DNA of 64,000 nt from VRUE01 sp963703235. GTDB taxonomy: Bacteria; Actinomycetota; Thermoleophilia; Solirubrobacterales; 70-9. A model generated the notes under the pieces. That model saw only the letters and a program-made list of their open reading frames with translations. It did no database searches and was not told the DNA's origin. Position numbers and translations under genes: made by a program. Shown in pieces: positions 27,663 through 35,940 of this stretch (positions within the stretch are counted from its first letter, which is position 1; each line of letters begins with the position of its first letter). The stretch covers positions 248,001 through 312,000 of the forward strand of contig OY969802.1 in assembly GCA_963703235.1 (NCBI GenBank), given 5' to 3'.

Positions 27663-28376
27663 ATGACTCGCAACTCGAAGGCACTTTTGCTGGCCGTGCT
27701 CGCGCTCCTCACCACGGCGGCCGTGGCATCGGTGGCACAGGCGACCGCTGGAAACGCCCAATTCACATCGGAAAACAAAACCTTTACCCTCGACGGAACA
27801 GAGGAGGACCCAGACGGCACCATGGTCCGCGACAGCCGGACGTTCACCTGCACACATGTACACTACACTGGAACGGGTACGCATGGTGCTTCCGCGGTGA
27901 CAGTGCAGCCCACTGAATACACACACTGCACAAATCAGCTCAATGGTCCTATAACAATCACAATGAACGGTTGTGCGTTTGTCTTTGAAGCTACAGCCGA
28001 CGCAAGCGACACATTCACAGGAGTCACAGACCTAGAGTGCGAAGGGCCGATCAAAAAAGTCGAAACACACACCTACTCAACTACTCATAATCATGCGACA
28101 GGCATTGTCCAATGCACATATGAGCTCACGGCAGCTAACAATCAAAACCTGACTGGGATCGAGCTAACAAACATCGCCCCTCACGGCAGCACACCCAAAG
28201 ACTACATCACAGCCGATATCGATATTCAGAATCAGATCAACTCAAAACGAGTTGCTGGTTCGGCGGTGGTGTGCGGCACCGAAACAGACCACGTAGGCGA
28301 CCTGACCGCGAAAGTAAAGTTCAAGGGTACAGACGGCGATGGGAGCGACGTCGGCATAACAGTCAGCACAAAATAG
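27663..28376 (+). CDS. C-family secreted protein (C2)
   Basis: ATG at 27663 after GAAGGGAAAGCAG gives 237 aa. Signal peptide ending SVAQATAGNAQ, four conserved cysteines, TMNGCAFVFEATADASDTF, KKVETHTYS and the conserved NLTGIELTNIAPHGSTPKDY block. It follows the second A-B pair, forming an A-B-C order, and is a close paralogue of the genes at 17464, 28692 and 30971. Codons end in A more often than those of the B gene just upstream. Function unknown. Confidence 0.8.
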   Translation: MTRNSKALLLAVLALLTTAAVASVAQATAGNAQFTSENKTFTLDGTEEDPDGTMVRDSRTFTCTHVHYTGTGTHGASAVTVQPTEYTHCTNQLNGPITITMNGCAFVFEATADASDTFTGVTDLECEGPIKKVETHTYSTTHNHATGIVQCTYELTAANNQNLTGIELTNIAPHGSTPKDYITADIDIQNQINSKRVAGSAVVCGTETDHVGDLTAKVKFKGTDGDGSDVGITVSTK

Positions 28377-28434
28377 ATCGCAGCTAAGTTCAGCTGGGAT
28401 GCAGGGCGAGCATAAGCAAGGCACTCGTGGATAG

Positions 28435-28467
28435 CACCAGGGCCGGGATTCGATCCCGGCCCTGGTG
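28435..28467 (+). terminator. Hairpin terminator after C2
   Basis: Same perfect 15-base stem and TCG loop as at 18240-18272, followed by CCTTCT. Confidence 0.7.
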
Positions 28468-28477
28468 CCTTCTGGAT

Positions 28478-28537
28478 GGCCAGCTTGGAGCACTGGTACC
28501 AGGCAGCTGTATCGCCGTAAGCTCCGACGGCGCAATA
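28478..28537 (+). pseudogene. Short relic of an A gene
   Basis: About 60 bases (GGCCAGCTTGGAGCACTGG onward) match A-gene positions 21455-21515. It is too short and broken to code. Confidence 0.75.
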
Positions 28538-28569
28538 CTTAGGCGAGCAACCTCGCCCCTTCCCGAGTA

Positions 28570-28640
28570 GGTGCGGAAGAGGCAAGCGGGGCTAAGCAGT
28601 TGCCCCCAGCTTAACTCTAATAATATAGAATATTCTGTTC
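28570..28640 (+). repeat. Copy of the B-gene end and C promoter region (27541-27611)
   Basis: The offset is a constant 1029 bp: the last codons of the B gene (GGTGCGGAAGAGGCAAGCGG) and the AT-rich block are repeated just before C3. This shows that C3 arose by duplication of a B-end/C unit. Confidence 0.8.
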
Positions 28641-28691
28641 TTCTCTGCTAATCCTTCTCGACGCTACATCCAATCGAGAAGGGGAAAGCAG

Positions 28692-29399
28692 ATGACGCGC
28701 AACCTGAAGGCAGTTTTGCTGGCTGTGCTTACGCTCCTCGCCATGGCCGCCATGGCATCGGTGGCACAGGCGACCGCTGGAAACGCCCAATTCACATCGG
28801 AAAACAAAACCGTCACCTTCGACGGAACAGACGAGGACCCAGACGGCACTTTCTTCCGCGACAGCCGGACCATCACCTGCACACATGCGCACTACACTGG
28901 AACGGCTACGCACGGCGCTTCGTTAGTGACAATAGAACCTTTTGAATACACACACTGCACAGATGATCTCAATGGTCCTGCAACAGTCACAATGAACGGT
29001 TGTGCGTTCCGCATTGAAGCTACAGCCGACGCAAGCGACACATTTACAGGAATTGCTGACTTGAAGTGCACAGGTTTCATAAAAAGAGTTGAAATCCACA
29101 CCTACTCAAATGCACATAACCATATAACAAATCAAGTCAAATGCACATACGAATTCACGGAAGCTAACAACCAGAACCTGACCGGGATCGATCTGACAAA
29201 CATCGCAGCTCACGGCAGCACACCCAAAGACTACATCACAGCCGATATCGATATTCAGAATCAGATCAACTCAAAACGAGTTGCTGGTTCGGCACTGATT
29301 TGCGGCAAAGAAACAGACCACGTAGGCGACCTGTCCGCGAGCGTGAAGATCAAGGGTACAAATGCGGGTGATGTTGGTATAACAATCAGCACAAAATAG
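28692..29399 (+). CDS. C-family secreted protein (C3)
   Basis: 235 aa from ATG 28692 after GAAGGGGAAAGCAG. Signal peptide to VAQATAGNAQ, then the family cysteines, TMNGCAFRIEATADASDTF, KRVEIHTYS and NLTGIDLTNIAAHGSTPKDY. Compared with C2 the centre has diverged (LKCTGFIKR, ITNQVKC), while both ends are almost unchanged, as expected from duplication followed by diversifying change or gene conversion. A degraded hairpin follows. Confidence 0.8.
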   Translation: MTRNLKAVLLAVLTLLAMAAMASVAQATAGNAQFTSENKTVTFDGTDEDPDGTFFRDSRTITCTHAHYTGTATHGASLVTIEPFEYTHCTDDLNGPATVTMNGCAFRIEATADASDTFTGIADLKCTGFIKRVEIHTYSNAHNHITNQVKCTYEFTEANNQNLTGIDLTNIAAHGSTPKDYITADIDIQNQINSKRVAGSALICGKETDHVGDLSASVKIKGTNAGDVGITISTK

Positions 29400-29458
29400 A
29401 CCGCAGCGAAGTTCAGCTAGCGCAGGCCGAGCATAAGTAAGGCATGCGTAGGCAGCAG

Positions 29459-29492
29459 CACCAGGGCCCGGGATTCGATTCCAGCCCTGGTG
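29459..29492 (+). terminator. Degraded hairpin after C3
   Basis: Same element as after C1 and C2, but with an extra C and mismatches in the stem (CACCAGGGCCCGGG against CCAGCCCTGGTG). Confidence 0.5.
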
Positions 29493-29613
29493 CCTTCTGG
29501 GTGTGGCCAGCTTGGAGCACTGGTACTAAGCAGCTGTATCGCCGCAATCCCGACGGCACGACGACCTACACCGGCGACGAGAACCGGGTCCAGAAACTCT
29601 GGCCGGACCCCGT

Positions 29614-30393
29614 TCATCGGTCCACCCCGTATGAGAGTCCGGGGTTGACTGATCCGCTCGTGTTGCCGATTCGCTGCCAGCTGGGAGCGAATCGGGCGGG
29701 AGACATCATGCCAAGCGCCGAGTGTGGATGGTTGGGGTTATAGTCGGTGCGCCAGTCGGCGGCCAGGACCTTTGGCCTCCTCCAGACAGGTAGAACACCT
29801 CGACGTTCAGCAGCTCGTCGCGCAGGCGGGCGTTGAAGGACTCCACGCAGGGGTTCTGCCAGGGGCGAACCCGGCTCGATGTAGGCGGTGGCGGTGGAGC
29901 CGTCCCGGCACCATTCGCGAATGACGGCAGCAGTGAGCTCGGGGCCGTTGTCGGCGCGGATGTTGGCGGGGGCGCCGCGCTCGCCTGCAAGGCGCTCGAG
30001 GACGGCCACCGTCTCCTCGGCGTCGATCGAGCGCTCGACCTCGATCGCCAGCGCCTCGCGGGTGAACTCGTCGACGATGTTGAGGAACTTCAGCTCGCGA
30101 CCGTCCTCGGTGGCGTCGTGTTGGAAGTCGAGCGCCCAGACGTGGTTGGGGCGTTCGGCCTTGAGTCTGTCCGCCGCCGCGGTGGACTCGCCCAGGCGAC
30201 GGCGCTTCTTGGCCCTGCGGGGCACGCGAAGCCCCTCCTCGCGCCAGATCCGCTGCACCCGCTTGCGGTTCACCGAGAAGCCTTCGGTGAGCAAATGGCC
30301 GTGGGCGCGGCGATAACCCCAGCGGGGGTAGTCGGTGGAAAGTTTACGAAGGCGGGCGCGCAGCGCCTGGTCCTCGGCCTCTCCGGGACGGGC
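29614..30393 (-). pseudogene. IS3 transposase OrfB (DDE integrase), broken
   Basis: Recognisable IS3 OrfB: YPRWGYRRAHGHLL, VNRKRVQRIWREEGL, the DDE core NHVWALDFQ and NIRADNGPE, and HPHSALG at the end. The N-terminal 40 or so residues are missing. An extra base after AYIEPGSP shifts the frame so that WQNPCVESFNARLRDELLN is read in another frame, and a second shift near VFYLS restores it (AADWRTDYNPNHPHSAL). After the deletion the remnant lies in the same frame as orfA, separated by its stop. It cannot make a normal transposase. Confidence 0.85.
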
Positions 30394-30696
30394 TCAGAAG
30401 TTTCCCTTGGCGATCTCCTTCAGCGCCAGGTTTTCCAGCTCCTTGTCGGCGACCAAACGCTTCAACTGGCCGTTCTCGCGCTCGCGCTCCTTCAACCGCT
30501 TGACGTCGGCGGCTTTCATTCCGCCGTACTGGTTGCGCCAGCGGTGCAGGGTCTGCTCGGAGACTTCCAGGGCCTTCGCCGCTTCCCCTGCCGCCTTGCC
30601 CTCCGAGAGCATCTGCTCGGCCACCCGCAGCTTGCGGATGATCTGCTCGGGGGTGTGCCTTTGCCTCTTCACCTGCTTCGGTCCTCCTTTGCCCAT
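30394..30696 (-). CDS. IS3 transposase OrfA (helix-turn-helix)
   Basis: 100 aa, full length for the family: RQRHTPEQIIRKLRVAEQML, then the helix-turn-helix ALEVSEQTLHRWRNQYGGM and a leucine-zipper-like coiled coil (KERERENGQLKRLVADKELEN). OrfA binds the IS ends. The usual overlap and -1 frameshift into orfB are lost by deletion, so a fused transposase cannot form. Confidence 0.85.
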   Translation of the reverse strand: MGKGGPKQVKRQRHTPEQIIRKLRVAEQMLSEGKAAGEAAKALEVSEQTLHRWRNQYGGMKAADVKRLKERERENGQLKRLVADKELENLALKEIAKGNF

Positions 30697-30892
30697 TGTC
30701 GCGGGCGGGAAGGACTCTCATAAGAGGCGGACCGAATTCAGGGGGTCGGGCCAACTCGACACGGCAGCCAACCAACATCATGGGCAGGGTCGCCTTTACG
30801 GGCGGGCCGCCATCGAAGCGGCACGGTCCGCGCCTTGGTGGTCGACTTCGCTAAGCAGCGACCTCACCTCACCTACACTGAGCAGTACCTAG

Positions 30893-30916
30893 CTTAACTC
30901 TAAAAATATAGAATAT
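30893..30916 (+). promoter_or_regulatory. Conserved AT-rich block before C4
   Basis: Differs from the copies at 27581 and 28610 by a single base (AAAAA for AATAA). It is preceded by CTGAGCAGTACCTAG, which matches the junction after the B-gene stop at 27565, so C4 was also copied together with a B-gene end. Confidence 0.5.
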
Positions 30917-30970
30917 TAAATTTTCTCTGGTAGACCTCTCAACATTGCATCCAATCGAGAGGGGAAGCAG

Positions 30971-31684
30971 ATGACTCGCAACTCAAAGGCACTGTTGCTG
31001 GCTGTGCTCGCGCTCCTCGCCATGGCTGCCATGGCATCGATGGCGCAGGCGACCGCTGGAAACGCCCAATTCACATCGGAAAACAAAACCGTCACCCTCG
31101 ACGGAACAGACGAGGATCCGGACGGCACCTTTGTTCGCGACAGCCGGACCATCACCTGCACACATGCGCACTACACTGGAACGGCTGCGCATGGTGCTGT
31201 GATAGCGACAATAGAACCCATCAAATACACACACTGCACAAATCAACTCAATGGCCCTGCAACAGTCACAATGAACGGTTGCGCGTTCGTCATTGAAGCC
31301 ACAGCAGACGCAAGCGACACATTCACAGGAATTGCCGACCTAGAGTGCGAAAAACTCATTAAAAAAGTTATACTCAAAACCTTCTCGAATACCCATAACC
31401 AAACGACAGAAATTGTCCAATGCGCATATGAATTTACGGCGGCTAACAACCAGAACCTGACCGGGATCGATCTGACAAACATCGCAGCTCACGGCAGCAC
31501 ACCCAAAGACTACATTACAGCCGATATCGACATTCAGAATCAGATCAACTCAAAACGAGTTGCCGGTTCGGCACTTGTTTGCGGCCAAGAAACAGACCAC
31601 GTAGGTGACCTGACCGCGAGAGTAAAGATCAAGGGTACAGACTCGCTTGGAGCGGACGTCGGCGTAACAGTCAGCACAAAATAG
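30971..31684 (+). CDS. C-family secreted protein (C4)
   Basis: 237 aa from ATG 30971 after GAGAGGGGAAGCAG. Signal peptide ending SMAQATAGNAQ, family cysteines, TMNGCAFVIEATADASDTF, a divergent centre (LIKKVILKTFSNTHN) and the conserved C-terminal block NLTGIDLTNIAAHGSTPKDY. Last member of the C cluster, ending in a good terminator facing rpoD. Confidence 0.8.
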   Translation: MTRNSKALLLAVLALLAMAAMASMAQATAGNAQFTSENKTVTLDGTDEDPDGTFVRDSRTITCTHAHYTGTAAHGAVIATIEPIKYTHCTNQLNGPATVTMNGCAFVIEATADASDTFTGIADLECEKLIKKVILKTFSNTHNQTTEIVQCAYEFTAANNQNLTGIDLTNIAAHGSTPKDYITADIDIQNQINSKRVAGSALVCGQETDHVGDLTARVKIKGTDSLGADVGVTVSTK

Positions 31685-31742
31685 AGCGCAGCTAAGTTCA
31701 GCTGGCGCAGGCCGAGCATAAGCAAGGCATGCTGGATAGGCT

Positions 31743-31775
31743 CCAGGGCCGGAAGCGATCCCGGCCCTGGTTTTT
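31743..31775. terminator. Intrinsic terminator between C4 and rpoD
   Basis: Ten-base GC stem (CCAGGGCCGG and CCGGCCCTGG) with an 8-base loop and TTTTT on the plus strand. It may also serve the convergent sigma-factor gene. Confidence 0.8.
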
Positions 31776-31777
31776 CC

Positions 31778-32884
31778 TCAAGTCACTTCGCGCAGTTTCT
31801 GGGCTTCGCCCAGCTGCTGGAGCTTCTTCAGGCTCTGGTTCTCGATCTGGCGAATGCGCTCGCGGGTGACGTTGAAGGTGCGGCCGACCTCGTCGAGGGT
31901 GCGGGGGTGCTCGCCGCCGAGGCCGTAGCGCAGTTCCAGCACCCGGCGCTCGCGGTAGGAGAGGTTCTCGAGTGCCTCCTTCAATGCCTCTTTGGTCAGC
32001 AGGTCGGCGGCACGGTCGAAGGGCGACTCGGCCTTCTCGTCGGCGATGAACTGGCCGAACTCCGACTCCTCCTCGTCGCCGACCGGCTTCTCGAGCGAGA
32101 CCGGGGCCTGGGCGGAGCGCTTGATCGAGTCGACCTCCTCGGGGTCGATCCCGGTTACCTCGGCGATCTCCTCGGGGGTGGGCTCGCGACCCAGCTCGGT
32201 GACCAGCTTGCGCTCGGCGCGGCCGATCTTGTTCAGCTTCTCGACCACGTGGACCGGGATGCGGATCGTCCTTGCCTTGTCGGCCAGGGCGCGGGCGATC
32301 GCCTGGCGGATCCACCAGGTTGCGTAGGTGGAGAACTTGAAGCCCTTACGGTAGTCGAACTTCTCGGCGGCGCGGACCAGGCCCAGCGTCCCCTCCTGGA
32401 TCAGGTCGAGGAAGGGGAGGCCCTGGTTGCGGTAGTTCTTGGCGATCGAGACGACCAGGCGCAGGTTGGACTCGACCATTTTCTGCTTCGCGTCGAGGTC
32501 GCCGCGCTCGATCCTTTTGGCGAGTTCGACCTCCTCTTGGGCGGTCAGGAGGCGGACTTTGCCGATGTCCTTGAGGAACAGCTGCAAGCTGTCCGTCGTC
32601 ATGTCAGGTTTCAGGTCCAGAGCCTGTTTGGCGCGGCGCCGGCCTTTGCGACCGGTGTCGGCGGGCATCGCGTCCGCGGCCGCTTTCTGGGCCGGGTCCA
32701 TGTCCTCGACCAGCTCGATTCCCTGCTTCTCGATGTGTCCGTAGAGATCCTCGACGTCGGACTCGTCGAGATCGACCTCCGACACGGCTGAGGCGATGTC
32801 ACCGAAGGTGAGCACGCCGAGCTGCTGACCGCGATGGATCAGCCCTTTGACCTCCTCGAGCTCCTGAAGCTCCGCTACCAGCAT
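31778..32884 (-). CDS. rpoD: Primary RNA polymerase sigma factor (sigma-70/RpoD)
   Basis: A 368-aa sigma-70 protein with all core regions: region 1.2 (DSLQLFLKDIGKVRLLTAQE), 2.1-2.4 (NLRLVVSIAKNY, GLPFLDLIQEG, FKFSTYATWWIRQAI), region 3, and region 4.2 (TLDEVGRTFNVTRERIRQIE). The N-terminus is an acidic region 1.1-like domain of about 90 residues (GDIASAVSEVDLDESDVEDL). It recognises TTGACA/TATAAT promoters such as those predicted at 752 and 20723. ATG start at 32884. Confidence 0.93.
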   Translation of the reverse strand: MLVAELQELEEVKGLIHRGQQLGVLTFGDIASAVSEVDLDESDVEDLYGHIEKQGIELVEDMDPAQKAAADAMPADTGRKGRRRAKQALDLKPDMTTDSLQLFLKDIGKVRLLTAQEEVELAKRIERGDLDAKQKMVESNLRLVVSIAKNYRNQGLPFLDLIQEGTLGLVRAAEKFDYRKGFKFSTYATWWIRQAIARALADKARTIRIPVHVVEKLNKIGRAERKLVTELGREPTPEEIAEVTGIDPEEVDSIKRSAQAPVSLEKPVGDEEESEFGQFIADEKAESPFDRAADLLTKEALKEALENLSYRERRVLELRYGLGGEHPRTLDEVGRTFNVTRERIRQIENQSLKKLQQLGEAQKLREVT

Positions 32885-33051
32885 CTTGTCTGCACCCGTT
32901 CCTCTGCGCTAGATGGTTAAGTCCTCTGCGAATGAAAGGCTGCCGAGCGCGAAAAGTCGCGACGAACACAAAAAGGGACCGGCAACGCGGTCCGCAAGAA
33001 ATGCCTCTCAAACGTCTGTTCCCATGATAGGCGCTTCAGTTTCTGAAGTCA

Positions 33052-33903
33052 ATGTCTGAGCGTGCGTGGCGCCTGCGTCCCTGGCTGCGCGCTTTCTGGC
33101 AGCGCGCCTACCGCGAGAACGTCACCGGGCTCTCGGCGATGGTCGCCTACAACCTGATGCTGGCTGTCTTCCCCTTCGCGCTGCTCGTGCTCTTCGTCTT
33201 TGGCCAGGTGCTGAGGATCGAGGGAGTGGAGACGGGCGTGCTGGATGACCTCCAGCGTCTCTTCCCCAACGTCGAGCAGGGAACGTTGAGCGACGTGCTG
33301 GCGCGGATCGAGGACAACTCGACGACGATCGGGATCGCTGCCTTCCTCGGCTCGCTCTGGATCGGCGCCTCCTTCTGGGGGGCGATGGACACCGCCTTCT
33401 GCCGCATCTACCACGTCGAGTGCCGCGGCTGGATCGAGCAGAAGCGCTTCTCCTTCACGATGCTGGCGGTGGTGCTGCTGCTGATCGCTGCCAGCATCTT
33501 CCTGCCGACGATGGAGGCGGCGCTCGTCTCCGGCACCGACCGCTTGCCGCTCGGCCTCTCAGACATCAAGGCGATCGACTCGGCGCTGCTCCTGGCGGCG
33601 GCACTGCTCGGCACTTTCGCGATCTGCTGCGTGATCTTCTGGGCGGTGCCGAAAGGGCACATGCCCTGGCGCGACGTCTGGCCCGGCGCCGCATTCGTCA
33701 CCGTCGCGGCCGGGATCGCCAACTGGGCCTTCCCCTTCTATCTCTCCAACGTCTCGAGCCTCTCGCACTTCGGCTCGACCGCCGGCTTCGTCCTGATCGC
33801 CCTGCTTTGGTTCTACCTTCTGAGCCTGGCGCTGCTGGCCGGCGCGGTGATCAACTCGCTGCGTCACGAGCTGCACGACACCGGCGAACTGCCCTACACG
33901 TAG
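33052..33903 (+). CDS. YihY/BrkB-family membrane protein
   Basis: 283 aa with six hydrophobic helices and family motifs: ENVTGLSAMVAYNLMLAVFP at the N-terminus, GASFWGAMDTAFCRIYHVE in the middle, PFYLSNVSSLSHFGSTAGFV and the C-terminal LLALLWFYL-type helix. BrkB/YihY proteins are integral membrane proteins often misnamed ribonuclease BN; the transported substrate is unknown. It is divergent from rpoD across a 167-bp gap with no clear feature. Confidence 0.88.
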   Translation: MSERAWRLRPWLRAFWQRAYRENVTGLSAMVAYNLMLAVFPFALLVLFVFGQVLRIEGVETGVLDDLQRLFPNVEQGTLSDVLARIEDNSTTIGIAAFLGSLWIGASFWGAMDTAFCRIYHVECRGWIEQKRFSFTMLAVVLLLIAASIFLPTMEAALVSGTDRLPLGLSDIKAIDSALLLAAALLGTFAICCVIFWAVPKGHMPWRDVWPGAAFVTVAAGIANWAFPFYLSNVSSLSHFGSTAGFVLIALLWFYLLSLALLAGAVINSLRHELHDTGELPYT

Positions 33904-33931
33904 AAAGGGCCGGGACAAGCCCGGCCCTTTC
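33903..33931. terminator. Terminator hairpin after the YihY/BrkB gene
   Basis: Eleven-base perfect stem AAAGGGCCGGG and CCCGGCCCTTT around ACAAG, with AT-rich ends on both sides. It serves convergent genes. Confidence 0.75.
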
Positions 33932-33952
33932 CAAATCAACTCGAGGCGTTCG

Positions 33953-34774
33953 TTACGGGTAAACCAATTCCTCAAGCGTGAGTTCGATGTCGAAATCCTG
34001 CCTCGTCTCGTTCGTGCCCGCGGGCGACGGCAGACCGGATTGCGAGTTGACCAGGCCGTTGATGCTGATCGGAATGAAGCCGAACAGCGTCAGGACACAG
34101 CCGCTGGCACCGGGTGCCGCAAACGAGTTGTCGACGAACTGGCCGTTGTCGAGGTGGAAGATGCTGAGTTCCGTATCTTCGCTGAATTCCGGTTCGACGC
34201 CCGTGATCGGTTTGTTGGGCGCCGGCGGGTTGGTGGTCCCCACGATCAGGTTGAATTTGATCGGGTTCGAGACCGACCCTATGTAGCAATTTTTGCCAAG
34301 GACTCCCGAAGGCGTCTCGAGGTGAACTTTGACCGGCAGCACGATCGGTTCGACGAAGGCGTTCCCTGGCACGCCGGCCAGCTCGGTGGTTGCGTAGAGG
34401 GTCAGCGCTTCGCTGCCGAAGAATTCGAGCAGCCAGGTCAGGCCGGTCAGGCCGAGGACACCGCCGGGCACTTTCTGTTTGACCGGCGGGAAGACGCCGC
34501 CGACGAAGTTACCGTTTCCATCCAATCCTCCGACGAGGTTCATCGGATTTTCGATCGGCACGGTTTTGCTGCCCATTTTGACGTGGCCGCCGTCGATGAG
34601 GACTCGCTGGCAGAATTCGACGATAGGTACTTCGGCTTTGCTCGGACAGCCAGTGAACTGCGTGTAACCGGGCGCCGGCGTTGCCGCGTTTGCCGCGGGG
34701 GCGAGCAGCAACAGCGCCGTCAGCGCTGCGCCGGCCGCCACCAGCAGCCTCTTATAGGTATTGGACTGGGTCAA
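33953..34774 (-). CDS. Secreted protein of unknown function
   Basis: The TTG at 34774, preceded by GGGAGGATTAAA, gives 273 aa. The signal peptide ends near APAANAATPAP. Four cysteines (FTGCPSK, EFCQRV, KNCYIG, SGCVLT) are likely to form disulfides. The sequence is beta-rich, with SKTVPIENPMNLVGG and a Pro-rich loop (NPPAPNKPITG). No known domain is evident. Similar secreted proteins appear typical of this lineage, but that is from memory and not tested. Confidence 0.7.
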   Translation of the reverse strand: MTQSNTYKRLLVAAGAALTALLLLAPAANAATPAPGYTQFTGCPSKAEVPIVEFCQRVLIDGGHVKMGSKTVPIENPMNLVGGLDGNGNFVGGVFPPVKQKVPGGVLGLTGLTWLLEFFGSEALTLYATTELAGVPGNAFVEPIVLPVKVHLETPSGVLGKNCYIGSVSNPIKFNLIVGTTNPPAPNKPITGVEPEFSEDTELSIFHLDNGQFVDNSFAAPGASGCVLTLFGFIPISINGLVNSQSGLPSPAGTNETRQDFDIELTLEELVYP

Positions 34775-34868
34775 TTTAATCCTCCCATTTTGGTTCCCTT
34801 TGTAGTTCCCTTAAGTATTCTTAAGAAACGCTCAATCTACTTGATCCTCCCTGATCGTTGGCCGGGAG

Positions 34869-35870
34869 TCAAGTCGATCCCACGGATAGCCGGGCGAAGA
34901 GGACTCCGTGCAGGCCGTCGAGGAGGGCCCTGGCGAGGCGCTGGTCGCCGCCCAGTTCGAGGCCGTCGGTGTCGGAGCGGATGACCGCGCGGAGCCAGGC
35001 GCTGGTCGAGCCGGTTGCCCAAGCGTCGGCGGTGCTGTCGAGGCGAACGCTGCAGGACGCGACCCTGCCATCCTCTACACGGGCCATGGCGCCGACCAGG
35101 CGGCGTGACGTTCCGTCGCTCATCTCGACCCCGAGCCGGCAGGAGCCGGAGAGCTCGGCCGGCAGCTTCAGGAGCGGCAGGGTGAGGAGGAAAGCGGCCT
35201 CGGTGTCGATGCGGCCTATCGGCGTGCTGTCCGCCGGCAGGTTGCGGCGCTCCCACGACGCCGCTGCCGCAAGTGGGGCGATGCCCTGGCGCAGCCAGCC
35301 GGTGACCGCGTAGGGCGTGCCCTTGCCCTCGCCCTGGCCGGGAGAGGCCTTCACCTGACCGGCCAGCTTCATCGCGCCGAGGCGGCGCTCCAGCGAGGGA
35401 TAGCTGAGCCCGGTGACGACACCGTCCAGCTCGGTGAGGGAGAGGGGGCGCGCCGCCAGCGCGCGCAGCATCGTCGAGGACCAGCCCTCGACCAGGGCCT
35501 TGATCGCCGCCTTTGCTTCCGACGTGCCAAACGACAGCGGGCCTTCCGGGGCCGCCTCGAGCCAGCTTTTCACGGCCGACACGGCGAACAGCAGCTCCCT
35601 GCCGGCGCTCGTCAGCTCACACTCGATTGCGCCTGGGAAGGAGCTGCCGCGCCGTTTCTCGACCGCGCCGACGTCCTCCAGTTCCCGCAGGTGGGCGCGG
35701 AGGGTGGTCTGGGCGGGGGAGCCGCAGGCGCGCCGGAGGTCGACCAGGCGCTTTGGCCCGTCGGAGAGCGCGAGGAGGACGGCGCCGCTGATCGGTGTGG
35801 CCAGCAGGGTCAGCGCGCGCGTCCCCGAGCGCGCCGGACTCCCGTTCCCGTTGGGCCCACTGGCAGTCAA
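34869..35870 (-). CDS. Two-winged-helix regulator with SCP2-like C-terminus (copy 1)
   Basis: From the TTG at 35870 it has 333 residues. Residues about 18-95 form a winged helix (KRLVDLRRACGSPAQTTLRAH, then a wing ending CELTSAGREL). Residues about 118-205 form a second (ARPLSLTELDGVVTGLSYPS, with PYAVTGWL). Residues about 215-325 resemble an SCP2 sterol-carrier fold (VEDGRVASCSVRL, ADAWATGSTSAWLRAVI, LGGDQRLARALLDGLHGVLF). The last would be a hydrophobic-ligand sensor; this is an inference. Close paralogues are at 35941 and 37657. The start is supported by a CATAAT box 10 bp upstream, so the mRNA may be nearly leaderless. The frame is open further upstream but only as a shadow of the neighbouring gene. 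Confidence 0.75.
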   Translation of the reverse strand: MTASGPNGNGSPARSGTRALTLLATPISGAVLLALSDGPKRLVDLRRACGSPAQTTLRAHLRELEDVGAVEKRRGSSFPGAIECELTSAGRELLFAVSAVKSWLEAAPEGPLSFGTSEAKAAIKALVEGWSSTMLRALAARPLSLTELDGVVTGLSYPSLERRLGAMKLAGQVKASPGQGEGKGTPYAVTGWLRQGIAPLAAAASWERRNLPADSTPIGRIDTEAAFLLTLPLLKLPAELSGSCRLGVEMSDGTSRRLVGAMARVEDGRVASCSVRLDSTADAWATGSTSAWLRAVIRSDTDGLELGGDQRLARALLDGLHGVLFARLSVGST

Positions 35871-35877
35871 GCAAGTC

Positions 35878-35925
35878 TGATTATGACAGGAAACGGTTGT
35901 GTTTAGGAATAATTCGAGTCTTTTG
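35878..35925 (-). promoter_or_regulatory. Upstream box shared by regulators 1 and 2 (copy 1)
   Basis: Minus-strand order: AGACTC, ATTCCTAAA, CCGTTTCCTG and CATAATC within about 45 bases. The same elements in the same order and spacing occur at 36955-36999. Confidence 0.5.
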
Positions 35926-35940
35926 TGTATTCCATTTCGG

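Larger units (their letters stand above)
29600..30753 (-). mobile_element. IS3-family insertion sequence, degraded
   Basis: The ends are imperfect inverted repeats of about 40 bp (left 29600-29640, right 30712-30753), starting TGGCCGGACCCC and, on the other strand, TGGCCCGACCCCC. The element is flanked by a 4-bp direct repeat ACTC (29596-29599 and 30754-30757), as expected for IS3 transposition. At 1154 bp it is shorter than most relatives (about 1.2-1.4 kb) because the orfA-orfB junction is deleted. It carries orfA and a broken orfB on the minus strand. Confidence 0.9.
29505..30849 (+). pseudogene. Relic of an A gene split by an IS element
   Basis: 29505-29599 matches A-gene positions 21455-21551 and 30754-30849 continues the match (GACACGG, then TTTACGGGCGGGCC and GTCCGCGCCTTGGTGGTCGAC against 21590-21640). 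Removing the IS and one ACTC copy joins CAGAAACTC to GACACGG, matching CAGAAGTTCGACACGG in the intact gene. Confidence 0.85.

Noticed and set aside
29444..29743. Small plus-strand open frame after C3
   Set aside because: It runs through a hairpin, an A-gene relic and the IS end; no independent coding signal.
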